64,000 bases of DNA from Otatea glauca (lineage: Eukaryota > Streptophyta > Magnoliopsida > Poales > Poaceae): the NCBI GenBank assembly GCA_036346275.1, contig CM070722.1, positions 60,301,524 to 60,365,523 of the forward strand. The letters are read 5' to 3'. The notes under the pieces are model-generated. The model ran no database searches. It was given only the letters and a program-made list of their open reading frames with translations, and was not told where the DNA came from. This document shows, piece after piece, positions 47,401 to 59,213 of this stretch (positions are counted from its first letter, which is position 1; the number at the start of each line of letters is the position of its first letter). The translations under genes and the position numbers were made by a program.

Positions 47401-47547
47401 ACATAGATTCGATTCTTGAACATGAGCACTTCATCCGAATCTTCATGGAATTGGATTCGCTCCATTCTTCAATTCTTCCGAATTTTGATGATAGATTCAT
47501 CTTTGAGTTGAGCGACTTTAATTTGGGACTTTAAGGTTGGTTGCACT

Positions 47548-47970
47548 TCAAGTGTAGCCGAAATCCTTTTCAACAATTCCCAAATTAAACTTTTGAAATT
47601 CATTGATGAGATCGATTGGTTGGTATGATAGAGACAGAAAGACAATGAAGTTTTTCGCTAAGAGCATCACCACGACATTAGCTTTGGGGTGGTATTGAAT
47701 ATTAAGGTCGTAGTCTTTTATCAACTCCAACCATCTTCACGCCTTAAATTTAAATCAGTGGGTGAAGAAATATTTCAAACTCTTGTGATCAGAAAATATT
47801 GCATCGATTACCAATGAGGTAATGACGCCAAATTTTAAGAGCATGCACCACTGCACTAACTCCGGATCATGAGTTGGATAATTAAGCTCATGGGGTCGAA
47901 TCGACGAGAGGCATAAGCAACAACCTTGCCTTCTTGCATCGTAACACACCCTAATCCACTTCGAGATGCA
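47548..47970 (-). pseudogene. Gypsy RNase H
   Basis: Pieces FSDHKSLKYFFTH and IKDYDLNIQYHPKANVV are the RNase H end and the adjoining motif of Gypsy Pol. They lie in different frames with stops between, so the domain is broken. Confidence 0.78.
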
Positions 47971-48930
47971 TCACAATAAACATCGGCTTTTATGGACATC
48001 GGGTAACACTAGCATCGGGTGAGTTAACCGATTCTTGAGCTCTTGAAAGCTTTCTTCACATTCTGAGGTCCATTCAAACTTCTTTTCTTTCTTTAGCAAC
48101 TGAGTCAAAGGTCGGGCTATTTTGGAAAAGTTCTCGATGAAACGACGATAATATCCCGCTAAACCGAGAAAACTTCGAATTTTGGGTACAGACTGAGGGG
48201 ATTCCCAATCCATGATTGCTTTGATTTTGCTAGGATCGACAGATATGCCTCCATTGGATAGAATATGCCCGAGAAAAGCAACTTCTTTTAGCCAGAATTC
48301 GTATTTCTCGAATTTGGCATAAAGCTTATGCTCGCGAAGTTTCTCGAGCACCATACGCAAATGTTGCGCATGATCTTCTTTAGATTTGGAATAGATGAGA
48401 ATGTCATCGATGAAAACCACGACGAACTTGTCTAAATACTCCATGAATACTTTATTCATGAGGGTCATGAAGCTGGCAGGAGCATTAGTAAGTCCGAAGG
48501 ACATCACGGTGTACTCATACAATCCGTAACGCGTGGTAAAAGCAGTTTTTGGAATATCTTCGGGTCTGATTTTCAATTGATAGTACCCATGCCTTAAATC
48601 AATTTTTGAAAAGACTTGAGCACCAGTCAACTGATCAAACAGATCGTCGATACGAGGAAGAGGGTATTTATTTTTGATTGTCACATCATTTAAGGCTCGA
48701 TAGTCCACACACATGCGTGTACCACCGTCCTTTTTGGGGACAAAAAGAACTGGACTACCCCACGGAGAAGAACTAGGTCGAATGAACCCTTTCTTTAATT
48801 GCTCATTAATTTGCTTCTTTAATTCGACTAAGTCATGAGGGGGCATACGATAGGGACGCTTAGAAATAGGAGCGGTTCCGGGAACAAGATTGATAACAAA
48901 TTCCATATCTGCATCGAGGAAGTCCAGCAA
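47971..48930 (-). CDS. Gypsy reverse transcriptase (intact domain)
   Basis: A 319-codon uninterrupted frame covers the RT: PYRMPPHDLVELKKQ at the start, GFIRPSSSPWGSPVLFVPKK, MCVDYRALN, FSKIDLRHGYYQLKIR, TRYGLYEY, FGLTNAPA, catalytic FIDDILIYSKS (about 48430-48395), AFLGHILS and the thumb/tether FLGLAGYYRRF. All catalytic aspartates are present. It sits between the protease and RNase H fragments on the minus strand. Confidence 0.92.
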   Translation of the reverse strand: MLDFLDADMEFVINLVPGTAPISKRPYRMPPHDLVELKKQINEQLKKGFIRPSSSPWGSPVLFVPKKDGGTRMCVDYRALNDVTIKNKYPLPRIDDLFDQLTGAQVFSKIDLRHGYYQLKIRPEDIPKTAFTTRYGLYEYTVMSFGLTNAPASFMTLMNKVFMEYLDKFVVVFIDDILIYSKSKEDHAQHLRMVLEKLREHKLYAKFEKYEFWLKEVAFLGHILSNGGISVDPSKIKAIMDWESPQSVPKIRSFLGLAGYYRRFIENFSKIARPLTQLLKKEKKFEWTSECEESFQELKNRLTHPMLVLPDVHKSRCLL

Positions 48931-48986
48931 CTCATCCGAAATACATCAGGATATTCGAGACTATAGGAATTTGGTGAGTTCTTTGG

Positions 48987-49435
48987 TTATGGTGAACAAA
49001 GAAAAGATTGGGATTTTTCTGAACTTTGGATGGAGGAAAAATTTACTGGAACACCTTCAGAGTTCACAAGAGAGATTGATCGATTGGCACAGTCTATGCA
49101 TCCTTTATATTTAGATAACCAGTCCATGCCAAGGATCACATCTAAACCGGGTGTTTCTATGAGGATGAGATCAGCGTGAAATAATATTCCATTTATTTCA
49201 ATACTGATACTGGACAAATTTTTGTTGACTTCATGGTTGATCCAGGGGAAAAGATTAACATTTTGGTAGAGAGAAGGTCGGATTTGATTTCATTTTGATC
49301 GACAAACTTCTTTGAAATAAATGAATGCGATGCTCCGGAATCAAACAATACCAAGGTAGATACTGAATGAACAGGAAACATACCCAACACGACATCAGGG
49401 GCGTCGCTGGCTTCTTCGGCGGTCACATGATGCAA
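48987..49435 (-). pseudogene. Gypsy aspartic protease
   Basis: The active-site motif LFDSGASHSFIS lies in the ORF 49435-49193. The second half (VILGMDWLSKY) is in the overlapping ORF 49217-48987 in another frame. One frameshift at about 49200-49220 breaks the domain. Confidence 0.82.
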
Positions 49436-49559
49436 GCGACCGCTACTTGAATTCGATTTGCGAATCTTGGTTTAATCGCTTGAGTTACTCCAAAGACCTT
49501 GCGGTCGTCGAGGGACGAACACCTTGAGCCGATCGATGATTCGAGCTTGAGTCTTCTTT

Positions 49560-50703
49560 GGACATGCATTAGCGTAATGACCACGCCATTACACCGATAG
49601 CATGTGACATCCGCCGCTTGATTTTGATTCCCAGCAGCTTCTTTCGGATGTGCCAATCGCTAACAGAGGTCGCCGAGGTCGAGAAGGTTGACCTTGGCGC
49701 TTTGTTTGCGATAAGGAGCAGAAGGTCGTACATTGGTGGGTTGACCAATGCGCGGCCTTGCAGGGCTAGCACTTACAGACTTGCGAGCTATCCATTTCCT
49801 CTTTCGATTTTCCATAATATTCTTGGTACTGTGTTCGGCTATAATAGCTTTATCCACCAGCACTTGAAAATCATGGAAATCATGAATAGCTAGGATATGC
49901 TTCACTTCATCATTTAGATTATCTCTGAAGCGTTCAATTCTTCTCGCTTCAGGCGTCACTTCCGAGGTTGCATACCGAGCAAGATAATTGAAGCGGTGGA
50001 GATATTCCATTACAGACATATTCCCTTGACGAAGATCCAAGAATTCCCGCTTCTTGAGATTTACCAGACTAGAAGGAATATGAGTCCTTCTAAAAGCTTC
50101 CTTGAAAGATGTCCAAGAAATTTGCCGCCTTCAGTGAATAGATCGGAAATTTTCCCACCAAGAAGCTGCTGCGCCTTGCAACTGATACGAAGCATAAAGC
50201 ACTTTCTCATGGTCACTGCATTGAGCAATGGCCAACTTGCTTTCAACTGATCTTAGCCAATCATCTGCTTCTAAAGGATCAATAGCAGAAGAGAAAGTCG
50301 GGGGTCGGGTTTTTAAGAACTCGCCCAACTTAGATTGACGATTAGCTTCAACACTTCTGGCTCCTGCATCCACGGCACCGAGGTTAGCCGTATTCTGCAC
50401 CAGCTGCTGAAGAAGAAGGGTATTTGTCTGCCGTCCCTGCTCAATCATCGCCAAGACTTGAGCCATCGTAGGCGGTCCTGGCAACTGCTCTTCAGGGACA
50501 GCTCCTTGGGCTTGAGCTGCTGCTTGAGGCGGCGGAGATTCCTGACGAGCGGGTTGACGCGACGAGGAAGCTCTGACAGAAGGATGAACTGGGTTTGGCA
50601 AAGCCGGAATGGCTAAAGCCACCCTTGGAGGCTGATTTTCAGGAGTTGCCTCCGTCTCCATTATCTCACTTAGAGACCTGGTGACTGGCATCTGGAAGGG
50701 CAT
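49560..50703 (-). pseudogene. gag: Gypsy Gag
   Basis: The ATG at 50703 opens 190 codons with RPPTFSSAIDPLEADDWLRS and LQGAAASWWENF, the Retrotrans_gag core of Tekay/Del elements. A frameshift at about 50125-50135, at a CACTGAAGG string, moves the frame. The core continues with GNMSVMEYLHRFNYLARYA at 50040 downward. The CCHC knuckle starts CYRCNG (about 49607) and is broken by another frameshift. The sequence cttccag/ATG at 50695-50688 could act as a splice acceptor for a gag transcript that skips the upstream ORF. Confidence 0.85.
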
Positions 50704-51002
50704 AAAAGAGGAGAGTGATGGGTAAGATTTTAATCCATTTAATTTCTGATAGTTATTTCATTATTATCATTCATAAGTTATTATTATCAAGGATCACAAC
50801 ATCGTAAAAATATTAACAAGAATGTTAAATATTTACGAGTAGGAACCATAAGCACACAATAAAATTCACAACCAAAAACTTTTTATTCCCACTTTTAATA
50901 TGTACAAGCAAAAGGCATTACTACTAACATTTACTATCGACATCTAACTTACGTAGCTAAAAGGAAAGTAACCAAAAGTTACTTCTTATTTTCTAACTAG
51001 AC

Positions 51003-51779
51003 TCACTCGACTGACTCCATATCCACACTACCTACTGAAGACCTACAGGTAGAACTCTCCGTGTCCGAGGAAGGAAAAGTCCCTCGACGACGGTATACCT
51101 GTGGTCTCTGAGAACGACGCAAAACAACACTGCCTGGATCTACATGGATTCTAGGCAAACGAGGTCGACTACCTACAACTGACATCCGTGCCTGATCATA
51201 CCTTGGCGGTGCTCGGGTTTCATCCACGGGCACTTGAGGTGCTTGCCTCAACACTGACCGCGGTACCAAACCTCTAGCCAGACAAGGAGCAATAGCTTCT
51301 TCCAAGTACGCTATCCTACGCCTAGCTTCCCGATACTCTGAAACTACTTGCCGACAATACTGATCTGAGGTGTTAATGAATTCCACTAAGTTTCTTAAAG
51401 TGGTATTTGATAACCCAGTGGAATCCATATAACAATTTTCCCCACCAGGTGGCCGAGAAGGAATTCTCCTATATGCAACTGCCAATTCAGGTAATGCATG
51501 ACGCAGCCTGACAATTGCATTATAGGCCGCTTCATTCATGGCCATCGTGATGGAAGATCCTGAGCCTTCAAAAGATCTATCCCCTTCACCATACTCAACT
51601 CTAGCAGGGATATCTACCCTTGCTATATACTCCACCGAAACTGAACTAACAGGGGCATGGAATACTATATATCTAGGATTCTCAGAAAAATGGGCAAATT
51701 CCAGCAGACGAGTAAGGTATCCCATCATGCCGGAACTTTCCCTCTGAGTAGACATATAGCATGGCGCATAGCCTCCCAT
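51003..51779 (-). CDS. Extra ORF upstream of gag in the Gypsy element, with a dsRBD-like region
   Basis: 258 codons from the ATG at 51779, in the same strand as gag, between the 5' LTR and gag and ending 300 bp before the gag start. It is intact in an element whose gag and pol are frameshifted. Residues about 15-95 follow the layout of a double-stranded RNA-binding domain: YLTRLLEFAHF (helix 1), PRYIVF, SVEYIARVDIP (strands), FEGSGSS and MAMNEAAYNAIVRLRHALP (helix 2, with the AA..A..L pattern). The basic KKxAK lysines are replaced by SITMAM, so RNA binding may differ or be absent. Next come a short heptad-like helix (EYREARRRIAYLEEAI) and an Arg/Pro/Ser-rich tail. Its function is unknown; additional ORFs are known in some plant Gypsy elements. 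Confidence 0.7.
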   Translation of the reverse strand: MGGYAPCYMSTQRESSGMMGYLTRLLEFAHFSENPRYIVFHAPVSSVSVEYIARVDIPARVEYGEGDRSFEGSGSSITMAMNEAAYNAIVRLRHALPELAVAYRRIPSRPPGGENCYMDSTGLSNTTLRNLVEFINTSDQYCRQVVSEYREARRRIAYLEEAIAPCLARGLVPRSVLRQAPQVPVDETRAPPRYDQARMSVVGSRPRLPRIHVDPGSVVLRRSQRPQVYRRRGTFPSSDTESSTCRSSVGSVDMESVE

Positions 51780-52024
51780 CTGCACATTTAACAAGGAATT
51801 AATATTCCTGATTAAATGTAAGATAATGAATTATTGGAGGAAAAGATTCTAGTAGAAATTTTTAAAACAGAAAAGAGTTAATAACAAATATTTATTTAGC
51901 ACAACCAAAAGAACATACTTAAAGAATAAGTGAAAAGATGACCTAATTCATCATTTTAGTTTTAGAAGCCTAATTTCAATTTTAAGTTCATTTACGCCCA
52001 AACTATTTAAGGTTCCTCTACCAA

Positions 52025-52040
52025 GATGGCTCGATACCAA
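52025..52040 (-). other. Primer-binding site of the Gypsy element
   Basis: TTGGTATCGAGCCATC directly follows the 5' LTR on the minus strand. It resembles the initiator-methionine tRNA site TGGTATCAGAGC with one base missing, which may be another small sequence error. Confidence 0.7.
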
Positions 52041-55000
52041 CTTAAGGCCCCATTTTCGATAAATGAATATCGAAAATGGATACCATGTGCATCAAGATTA
52101 CTAGTCCCATGATCGGTGGCTAATACGCACAAATACAAATTGATATCACAGTCATACACAACTTTATTATTACAATGAAGCAAATACATAACATTCTTAC
52201 AATACCAAAAGTAAAAGCACAACGATGGAGACATTCACTTGTAGTATGCCATTTATCCCAAAATCCCCACAGCAACCGACAAGGAGAACCCTAATAAAAC
52301 TCATCGCTCACATCCCGAATCCTGCATCGTAAAAGGTATCGTCTGGGAAATCAGTTCTTCACCTAAAATTATCAACATGGCAAGTTGAGTACTTTTGTAC
52401 TCGCAAGACTTTTGCAAAACCTATTATAAATGCAGGCCATTTCAAGGAAAGGCTCATGGTGGTTTTGCATAAAGCTAAAATTGAATGTAAATACTGATTA
52501 ATAGATTGAAAAGTAAACTTTAAGTAAGGGCGACTTAATTTAAAAAGTAACAGAATGTAAGTACAAATAAGTCTCATGTACCTGGTATCATGCCCATTTC
52601 CAAGAATCATTTCTACTGTCGCAGCAGAAATTTTTGAGTAACCATTCCTACCAGTCCCAGGTAGAAATTCAGAGTTTTATGAAAAATAAAAACAGCTAAC
52701 TAGTGCTGGCGCACCAAGATTTCCCATAACCGCGGGAACGGCTTTTCGAAAAGTTTTACACTCTGCAGAGTTGTACAGCTTTACCCACAAGTAATGATCA
52801 ACCTCTTTTGCCAGGCCAGTAACACACTTCCTTTGGTGTGTCGGCAAGGAGATCATAACAAAACCGTTACATTGTTTAACTCTAACTTTGCACCGGCCGG
52901 TGACGCGTCAAACCCGTACTATGGTATTTATGTTTGCACACCATCCTTTGCACAATAATGATTAAGTATGTCCATAGTATGGCATTCACCGTTATATTAG
53001 CAAGCGTGACTCCCAACACCTCGGTGTGGCGCCCTACGAGCAACCAACATCCTTGAAGAAGCTCGTACTACTCAAACCTACCAATGTGCAAAGCTAGTTT
53101 TAAGCAACTTAATAGGTTAAGACTGTCCCATACCAAAGACTTGTGGTTGTACGGTAAATTCTTGGGTTTAACGAACACGTAGTTCGGTCCTTAATCGACA
53201 CGGGCAATAATCTCCACCTACACTACGTACAAGTCCCTTGTACACCCGGCTATTGCCAATAATTGCCCGCATCAAAATCATAGTTTTATTTTCATTTTTG
53301 ATCAAAATACCAACCAAGAAAGGTCATACCCATTAAGTTGTCATATCCAACATTTTTAAACATATCAAGTTTTATGTTCATTTAAGCATGGCTAAGCATA
53401 ACACTATGTGTGAGTAACCTGAGATTGACATCATGTAATCGTCTATGCTATTCTAGGGTTATCAAGGTTCACAATTCCATACTTATCAAGGAAGTTCTAT
53501 GTGACAATAGGTACGACTACCAATACCCAAAATATAGCAGACTTTAATAAAAGTAAAGTATGCGATAAAACATTTAATGAAAACATTTATAAAGCGGGAT
53601 CAATATGATCAAAGGGGTGCTTGCCTTGTTGATGGTCTTGACGTCAAACTCCGATCGTCGAACTCACAAGTTTCGCTCGGTGCTACACGTCGAATAATAA
53701 TAACATGGCAATTCCAACAAAACGAAAGGATCAGACATAAGAACCAAATAAAATCAACTGTTTGGAATCAACATATTTGTTGTTCATCGATTTACAAGTT
53801 CCATGTTTATTTTCTGATTATGTTCTAATATTAACCAATCTTATTTTCTTGAATAATTCACTTTTATTTATCATTTTCAGAGACCATTTTTACAGGTTTT
53901 ACTATTCTGGATTTTCAATTTCTAAATTCTAAAATTATTTAAATTGCTATTATGAAGCTACTTTCTTACCCTATATTATACTTTAATGATTTTCCATGGT
54001 ACACCCTAAGTATTTTTGCATATTCAGGTTCCTAACAGAGCATGGATTCTAATAAAATTTGTTTCATTCAATTTGAAGTTGAATTGCAGAAATTCTATTA
54101 ACAACATATTTCAAATTCTTTCTTTAAATTTAAATCTGGAATTCAAACAGAGTTCATTTTGAAATATTTTTGCATATTCTGAATCTACTTGATTTTATAT
54201 GAATTTAGAAATTTATTTCACTTCATTTGGTTGGATAGTTCAAAAGATATTCAAGTTTGAATGCATTCGGTTTTGAAAATACAGAAAATCAGAATTTATA
54301 CCAAAAAGGGAAAGTACGCCTTCACTGCGAAAACGCGCTTTCCGTTTTTGCGCTGCGTCGGACCGAGGCACTGACATGCCGGGCCCAGATGGCAGCGACA
54401 CAACGCTCGCAGGAGACTGACAGCATGGACCCGACTGTCAGTGACCCGATACAGGACATGGTTTGCGCGGCTCGCCGGCGGCGAAGCACGGCCGGAATCA
54501 CGGAATGGATTCCAGATTCTTGCTCAGTGAGTCCGTGCGCATCTATGGGTGGTGGCGCTTCGGCCGGAGATGGCCGGAGGCGACCTGCCACCGGAGAGGG
54601 GCGGCGGAGCACACGGCTCACCGGTGTTCCGGCGAAACGGCGGCATCCCGAGACAAATGGACACCACCACGAGCATCAGAGCACCACAGTGATCTCATTT
54701 TTGGGTTCGGGCAAGAAAATGAGTAACGGAGGAGGTGTTCTCACCGTGCAGCTACGGCGGCGGCGTAAGGAAGTCGGCGGGGAAGCTCACCGGAGAAGGA
54801 GAGACTAAATTGAGGTAGGGGAAAGGTTCCTGGGAGGATGAGGATGCTTCGGGCTTATTGGTTCGGGGTGAAATGGACTGAGGCGGTACAAAGGCAAGAT
54901 TTCCTCTTTTCGGCTTTTGGCCGAGTCGGGAAAAAAGGGTGGATAGCGGCAATGAGGCGCTTTGGTTCAGTGTTGCGGTTTCCAGGGAGGAGTATGAGTG

Positions 55001-56176
55001 CCTGCGACGATTTGGAGGGGGTCTTTATAGACGAATGAGGCGGTTGCACAGGATCTGAACGGAAGAAGAAAAGCGGCGGTTTGCGCGGGCGATTTCTCGG
55101 CCGTTCCAGCGTGGGAGAGAGAGCACGGAGGCCGAGGCAGACGCGGCGTGGCAGAGGCGACGTGCAGGCGCATTGGGCGACGAGTTGCGGCGCGGGTGGC
55201 GACAAAACGGGAGAGGCGGCGCTGCTCTGGCGAGAGAACGGAAGAAGTCGCGAGAGAAAACGGGGAAGAAACGGAGAAGGTGAAGCTGACAGGTGGGGCC
55301 GGGCTGTCAGCGAGAGAGGGCGAAGTCGGCAAAAGAGCACAGCTGTCCAGGCGGGCCCATATGTCAGCGAGACAAGATTATAAAACTCAGAATGAATCTG
55401 GACAGATCAGGGTAAAGTCGGTAGCTTAGGCCAGAAGATAAAATCAAAATTTTACAAAACTTTTTACTGAGGTCGGCAAGGTAAATATCAAGGTCTAGTA
55501 AAATTTTCAAATTATTTTGACGAATATAAATATTATTAAAAATCTGACAATGCACTGTTAATGATTTTCACTGATTCTGTTTTCCATTTAATCGAAGGAT
55601 AAAATCAATTTATTATTTTATGAAACTTTTTGAAAGGATTGGAATTAATATTTTATACCTCTTGAAAAATTTTCATAATTTTATATTTTATATTTTATTT
55701 TTAATAATTCTGACACTGCATTTTCCAGCTTTTCTTATTGACTGTTTTTGAATTTCTAAAATTAATAAATGAAGAGATAAATTCATGATATTTTCACCAG
55801 GGTTGGTTTAAGTTAATATGTCGGCATGGTTAAATTTTCAACTAGGGTTAAGGTAAGAAATATTCTGAACAAATCTTTTGATTCAGATTTCCTCTTTGTC
55901 TTTTCATGATTATCTTTGAATTTTATTTTATTTTATTAATGCCAGGATAGAGCAAGAGGCACAATCATGATTCTGAGATCTTTAAGGATTTTACTGACTT
56001 TGTATTTTTACCTTTTTACCTTTTACCATTTTACCATATAGCATTTTGGATTTCTTTTAATGGTAAAAGCCAAAAGAATTTCTTTTAATACAAGAAAAAT
56101 CAGAAAACATAACAATAAATCATATGGGTATTTTTAATATTATATTTTTGATTTTATTGAATTTCGGGTTGTTACA
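52041..56176 (-). repeat. 5' LTR of the Gypsy element
   Basis: 4,136 bp, about 47 bp longer than the 3' LTR because of many short indels. Its terminal CA (minus strand) reads AG at 52041-52042, while the 3' LTR has the normal TG...CA. Confidence 0.93.
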
Positions 56177-56181
56177 AAATA

Positions 56182-58047
56182 ATACAGGTACAGGTGCATA
56201 TGTTCAGGGGGAGAGTATTTTTGTTCATGAGGACGATGATGATGTTGAGGATGAGGTATTGGTTCCTACTGTACAACCAACTGTAGCACATGTGGCACCT
56301 ACCGCTACATCACATACAGCTGAGCATCCTCAAGCTACAACCTCATCTGTACTGCTGAAAATGAAGATGAAGAAGGAGAAGTTTCTGAAATTACAGCTCC
56401 CTTGCATATTCAAAGGAGGCATCCACCTGAACAGATGATTGGAGATTTAAATGAGAGAGTCACCCGGTCCAGGTTTATTACTTCGATACTTATGCTCATT
56501 ACGCTTTTGTAGCTTCTTTTGAACCCAAAGATATATCTCATGCATTAACTGGCGAATCTTGGATCAATGCCATGCATGAGGAATTAGAGAATTTTGAACA
56601 TAATAAAGTCTGGAAACTTGTTTCTCCACCTCCGATTTTAATATTATTGGAACAAGATGGGTTTTCAAAATAAACAAAGTGAGGATGGTGTTGTTGTTAG
56701 AAACAAAGCTAGATTGGTTGCTCAAGGTTTTCACAAATTGAAGGTTTAGATTTTGATGAAACCTTTGCTCACATTGCTAGAATTGAAGCCATTAGAATTC
56801 TTTTAGCATTTCTTTGCATCTAAAAGTTTTAGATTGTATCAAATGGATGTGAAAAGTGCTTTTCTAAATGGCTATATCAATGAGGAAGTTTATGTTAAGC
56901 AACCACCGGTTTTGAAAATCCAAAGTTTCAGATCATGTTTACAAATTGTCAAAAGCTTTGTATGGTTTAAAACAAGCCCCTAGAGCATGGTATGATAGGC
57001 TAAAAACTTTTTTACTTGAAAAGGGGTTTACAATGGGAAGAGTTGACAAAACTCTCTTTTTACTCAAGCAAGGCAATGATAAATTATTTGTTCAGATTTA
57101 TGTTGATGATATTATCTTTGGTGGTTCCTCTCATGTTTTAGTGTCTGAGTTTTCAGAAATCATGAAGAAGGAATTTGAGATGAGTATGATGGGTGAATTA
57201 ACTTACTTTTTGGGACTGCAAATCAAACAAGTAAAGGAAGGTACTTTTGTTCATCAAAGCAAGTACACAAAAGATTTGCTTCGTCGCTTTGGGATGGAAA
57301 ACTGCAAGCCGATCATGACACCGATGGGAGGTACTTGCACACATGATCCGGATGAAGATGGTGAGACGGTTGATCAAAAAGAATATAGAAGCATGATAGG
57401 TTCACTTTTGTACCTCACTGCATCAAGGCCGGATATACAATTTGCTGTGTGCTTGTGTGCTCGTTTTCAAGCTTTCCCACGTGCTTCACATCGCCAAGCT
57501 GTCAAGCGAATTTTCAGGTATCTTCATGGTACTCAAGAATTTGGCATATGGCTTTCTGCTTCCTCATGTATTAGTTTAAGAGCATTTTCTGATGCTGACT
57601 TTGGAGGTTGTAGAATTGATAGAAAAAGTACATCTGGTACATGTCACTTCTTGGGTAATTCTCTTATTGCATGGTCATCTAGAAAACAATCTTCATTGCA
57701 CAATCAATCTTTGAATCAATATGTAAGCGCTGCTAGTTGTTGTTCTCAAATTCTTTGGATAGTAGCTACACTTAAAGATTATGGGGTTAATTTGGATAGT
57801 GTTCCTCTTTATGTGATAACACTAGTGCAATTTGTATTGCTAAAAACCCATGCAACATTCTAGAACCAAACATATTGAGATCAGATTTCACTTTCTTAGG
57901 GATCATGTAGAAAAGGGAAATATTGTGCTTCATCATGTGGATACTGAACATCAATTGGCGGATATTTTCACAAAACCTTTGTCTTCTTCTCGTTTTGCTT
58001 TTATTCGGGGAGAACTTGGGGTCGTTCATCCAATAGGTTTGTTTTGA
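56182..58047 (+). pseudogene. pol: Sirevirus pol, 3' part: RT and RNase H
   Basis: The frame resumes after the Gypsy insertion with GAYVQGESIFVHEDD. The first RT blocks (NKARLVAQGF, YQMDVKSAFLNG, EEVYVKQPP) lie in shifting frames between 56590 and 56945. An uninterrupted 305-codon ORF then carries LYGLKQAPRAWYDR, catalytic YVDDIIFGGS, YFLGLQIKQ and the RNase H start (FSDADFGGCRIDRKSTSGTC, IAWSSRKQ). The last part (SRTKHIEIRFHFLRDHV, QLADIFTKPL) is in the ORF ending with TGA at 58045-58047. At least four frame breaks occur. Confidence 0.9.
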
Positions 58048-59213
58048 GGGGGAGCTTTTGAAAACTTTGTAATACTTTGTAACATACTTTTATTTTGTGT
58101 GGTTCTTAAATGAAAAACAAAAAAAAGTAGAAAAACAATGAAAAATTAATGAGCATTATATTTCATACACATATGTCATTTGAAGCCATGTTTATGCTAC
58201 AAGGTCTTTGCAACTTCATGTTTATGCATATATGGTGTAGTTTATATCATGACTATTTAATTGGAATGGCAACTTGAATTAAATCTTGTCATGGTTGAAC
58301 TTTCTCGACTATCTTGATCCTGCTCAAAAGTGCTAAATATGAAATTTATCAAAATTAAGTGCTAAAGCTCAAAGAGTGATTGTTGATAAATGAAAGATCA
58401 AGGTTATGTACTATCACACTTCTTCTTTACGAGACTGCTTATCATTGCACTTTGATATGAACTTGGAAGAGGTTGTGTATGACCGAAACCATGAAACCAT
58501 AAGCTTGTGATTGCTTGGCATGGCTGAAAAGTAAGGCTGATGGTGCATATAATTCCTTGCAATTGTTACTATTGCAATCAATCAATGAATCAGTTTTTCA
58601 AGCATAAATAAAATGCACAAAAATTCAATGTTTTTAGGTTTTTAGATTGTTGAGAAAGCGAGATCATGCCATGCAATAAATTGTTAACAGTACTTGATTT
58701 CTAGTTATGCTTACTCTACATTGTCTTTGTGTAGATTTGAGGGTGCAAGTATTCTTGATAGCATAGCTTGGTGATGAATTTGCAACATTTGTGGATGTCT
58801 TAGAATGCTCATTACATAAAAAAATTGTCAAACCTTAAAAAAAATAAAAAGATTTTGTTTTCTCTCTGTTGTGTTCTTAATGAATCCATTGTCAAAGGGG
58901 GAGAACTTTGCTACTCTGGAGAATTTTGGAGGAGATTTTTTGGAGAACTTTATACATGCACTTTACACATGCACATGTTCTTGTACAAGTGGTATTCAAT
59001 CATTCACTCACACTTTTCTTCTTAGGGGGAGTTTTTTCTTATTTTAACCTAGGGGAGTTTTTCACTTTGCATATTTGTCAAAGGGGGAGATTTTGTGTTT
59101 TTCACTTTGTCTTTTGATTTTAGAACTTTTTAATTTCAATAACATTTCTTGTGAGATGAATGCCAATGTTCAATTCTAAGTGGTGTTGCCAATGTTTTCA
59201 TCAAGGGGGAGAT
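58048..59213 (+). other. Sirevirus 3' untranslated region with iterated polypurine tracts
   Basis: About 1.2 kb of AT-rich non-coding DNA between pol and the 3' LTR. G-rich purine strings occur at 58892-58906 (TCAAAGGGGGAGAAC), 59024-59031, 59049-59057, 59078-59092 (TCAAAGGGGGAGATT) and 59201-59213 (TCAAGGGGGAGAT). The last abuts the LTR and is the plus-strand priming tract. Repeated purine tracts are a recognised Sirevirus trait. No env-like ORF was found. Confidence 0.85.

Larger units (their letters stand above)
42002..56176 (-). mobile_element. Tekay (Del)-type chromovirus Gypsy retrotransposon, 14.2 kb, inserted in the Sirevirus pol
   Basis: LTRs of about 4.1 kb (42002-46090 and 52041-56176) begin TGTAACAACCCGAAATTC on the minus strand. 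The perfect duplication AAATA flanks the element (41997-42001 and 56177-56181). The purine tract GTAAGGGGGGTGGATT borders the 3' LTR (46106-46091), and the primer site TTGGTATCGAGCCATC follows the 5' LTR (52040-52025). Order on the minus strand: extra ORF, Gag, protease, RT, RNase H, integrase, chromodomain. Very long LTRs, the Gag type and the chromodomain indicate Tekay/Del. The copy has many small frameshifts, but its RT and extra ORF are intact. Confidence 0.95.
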
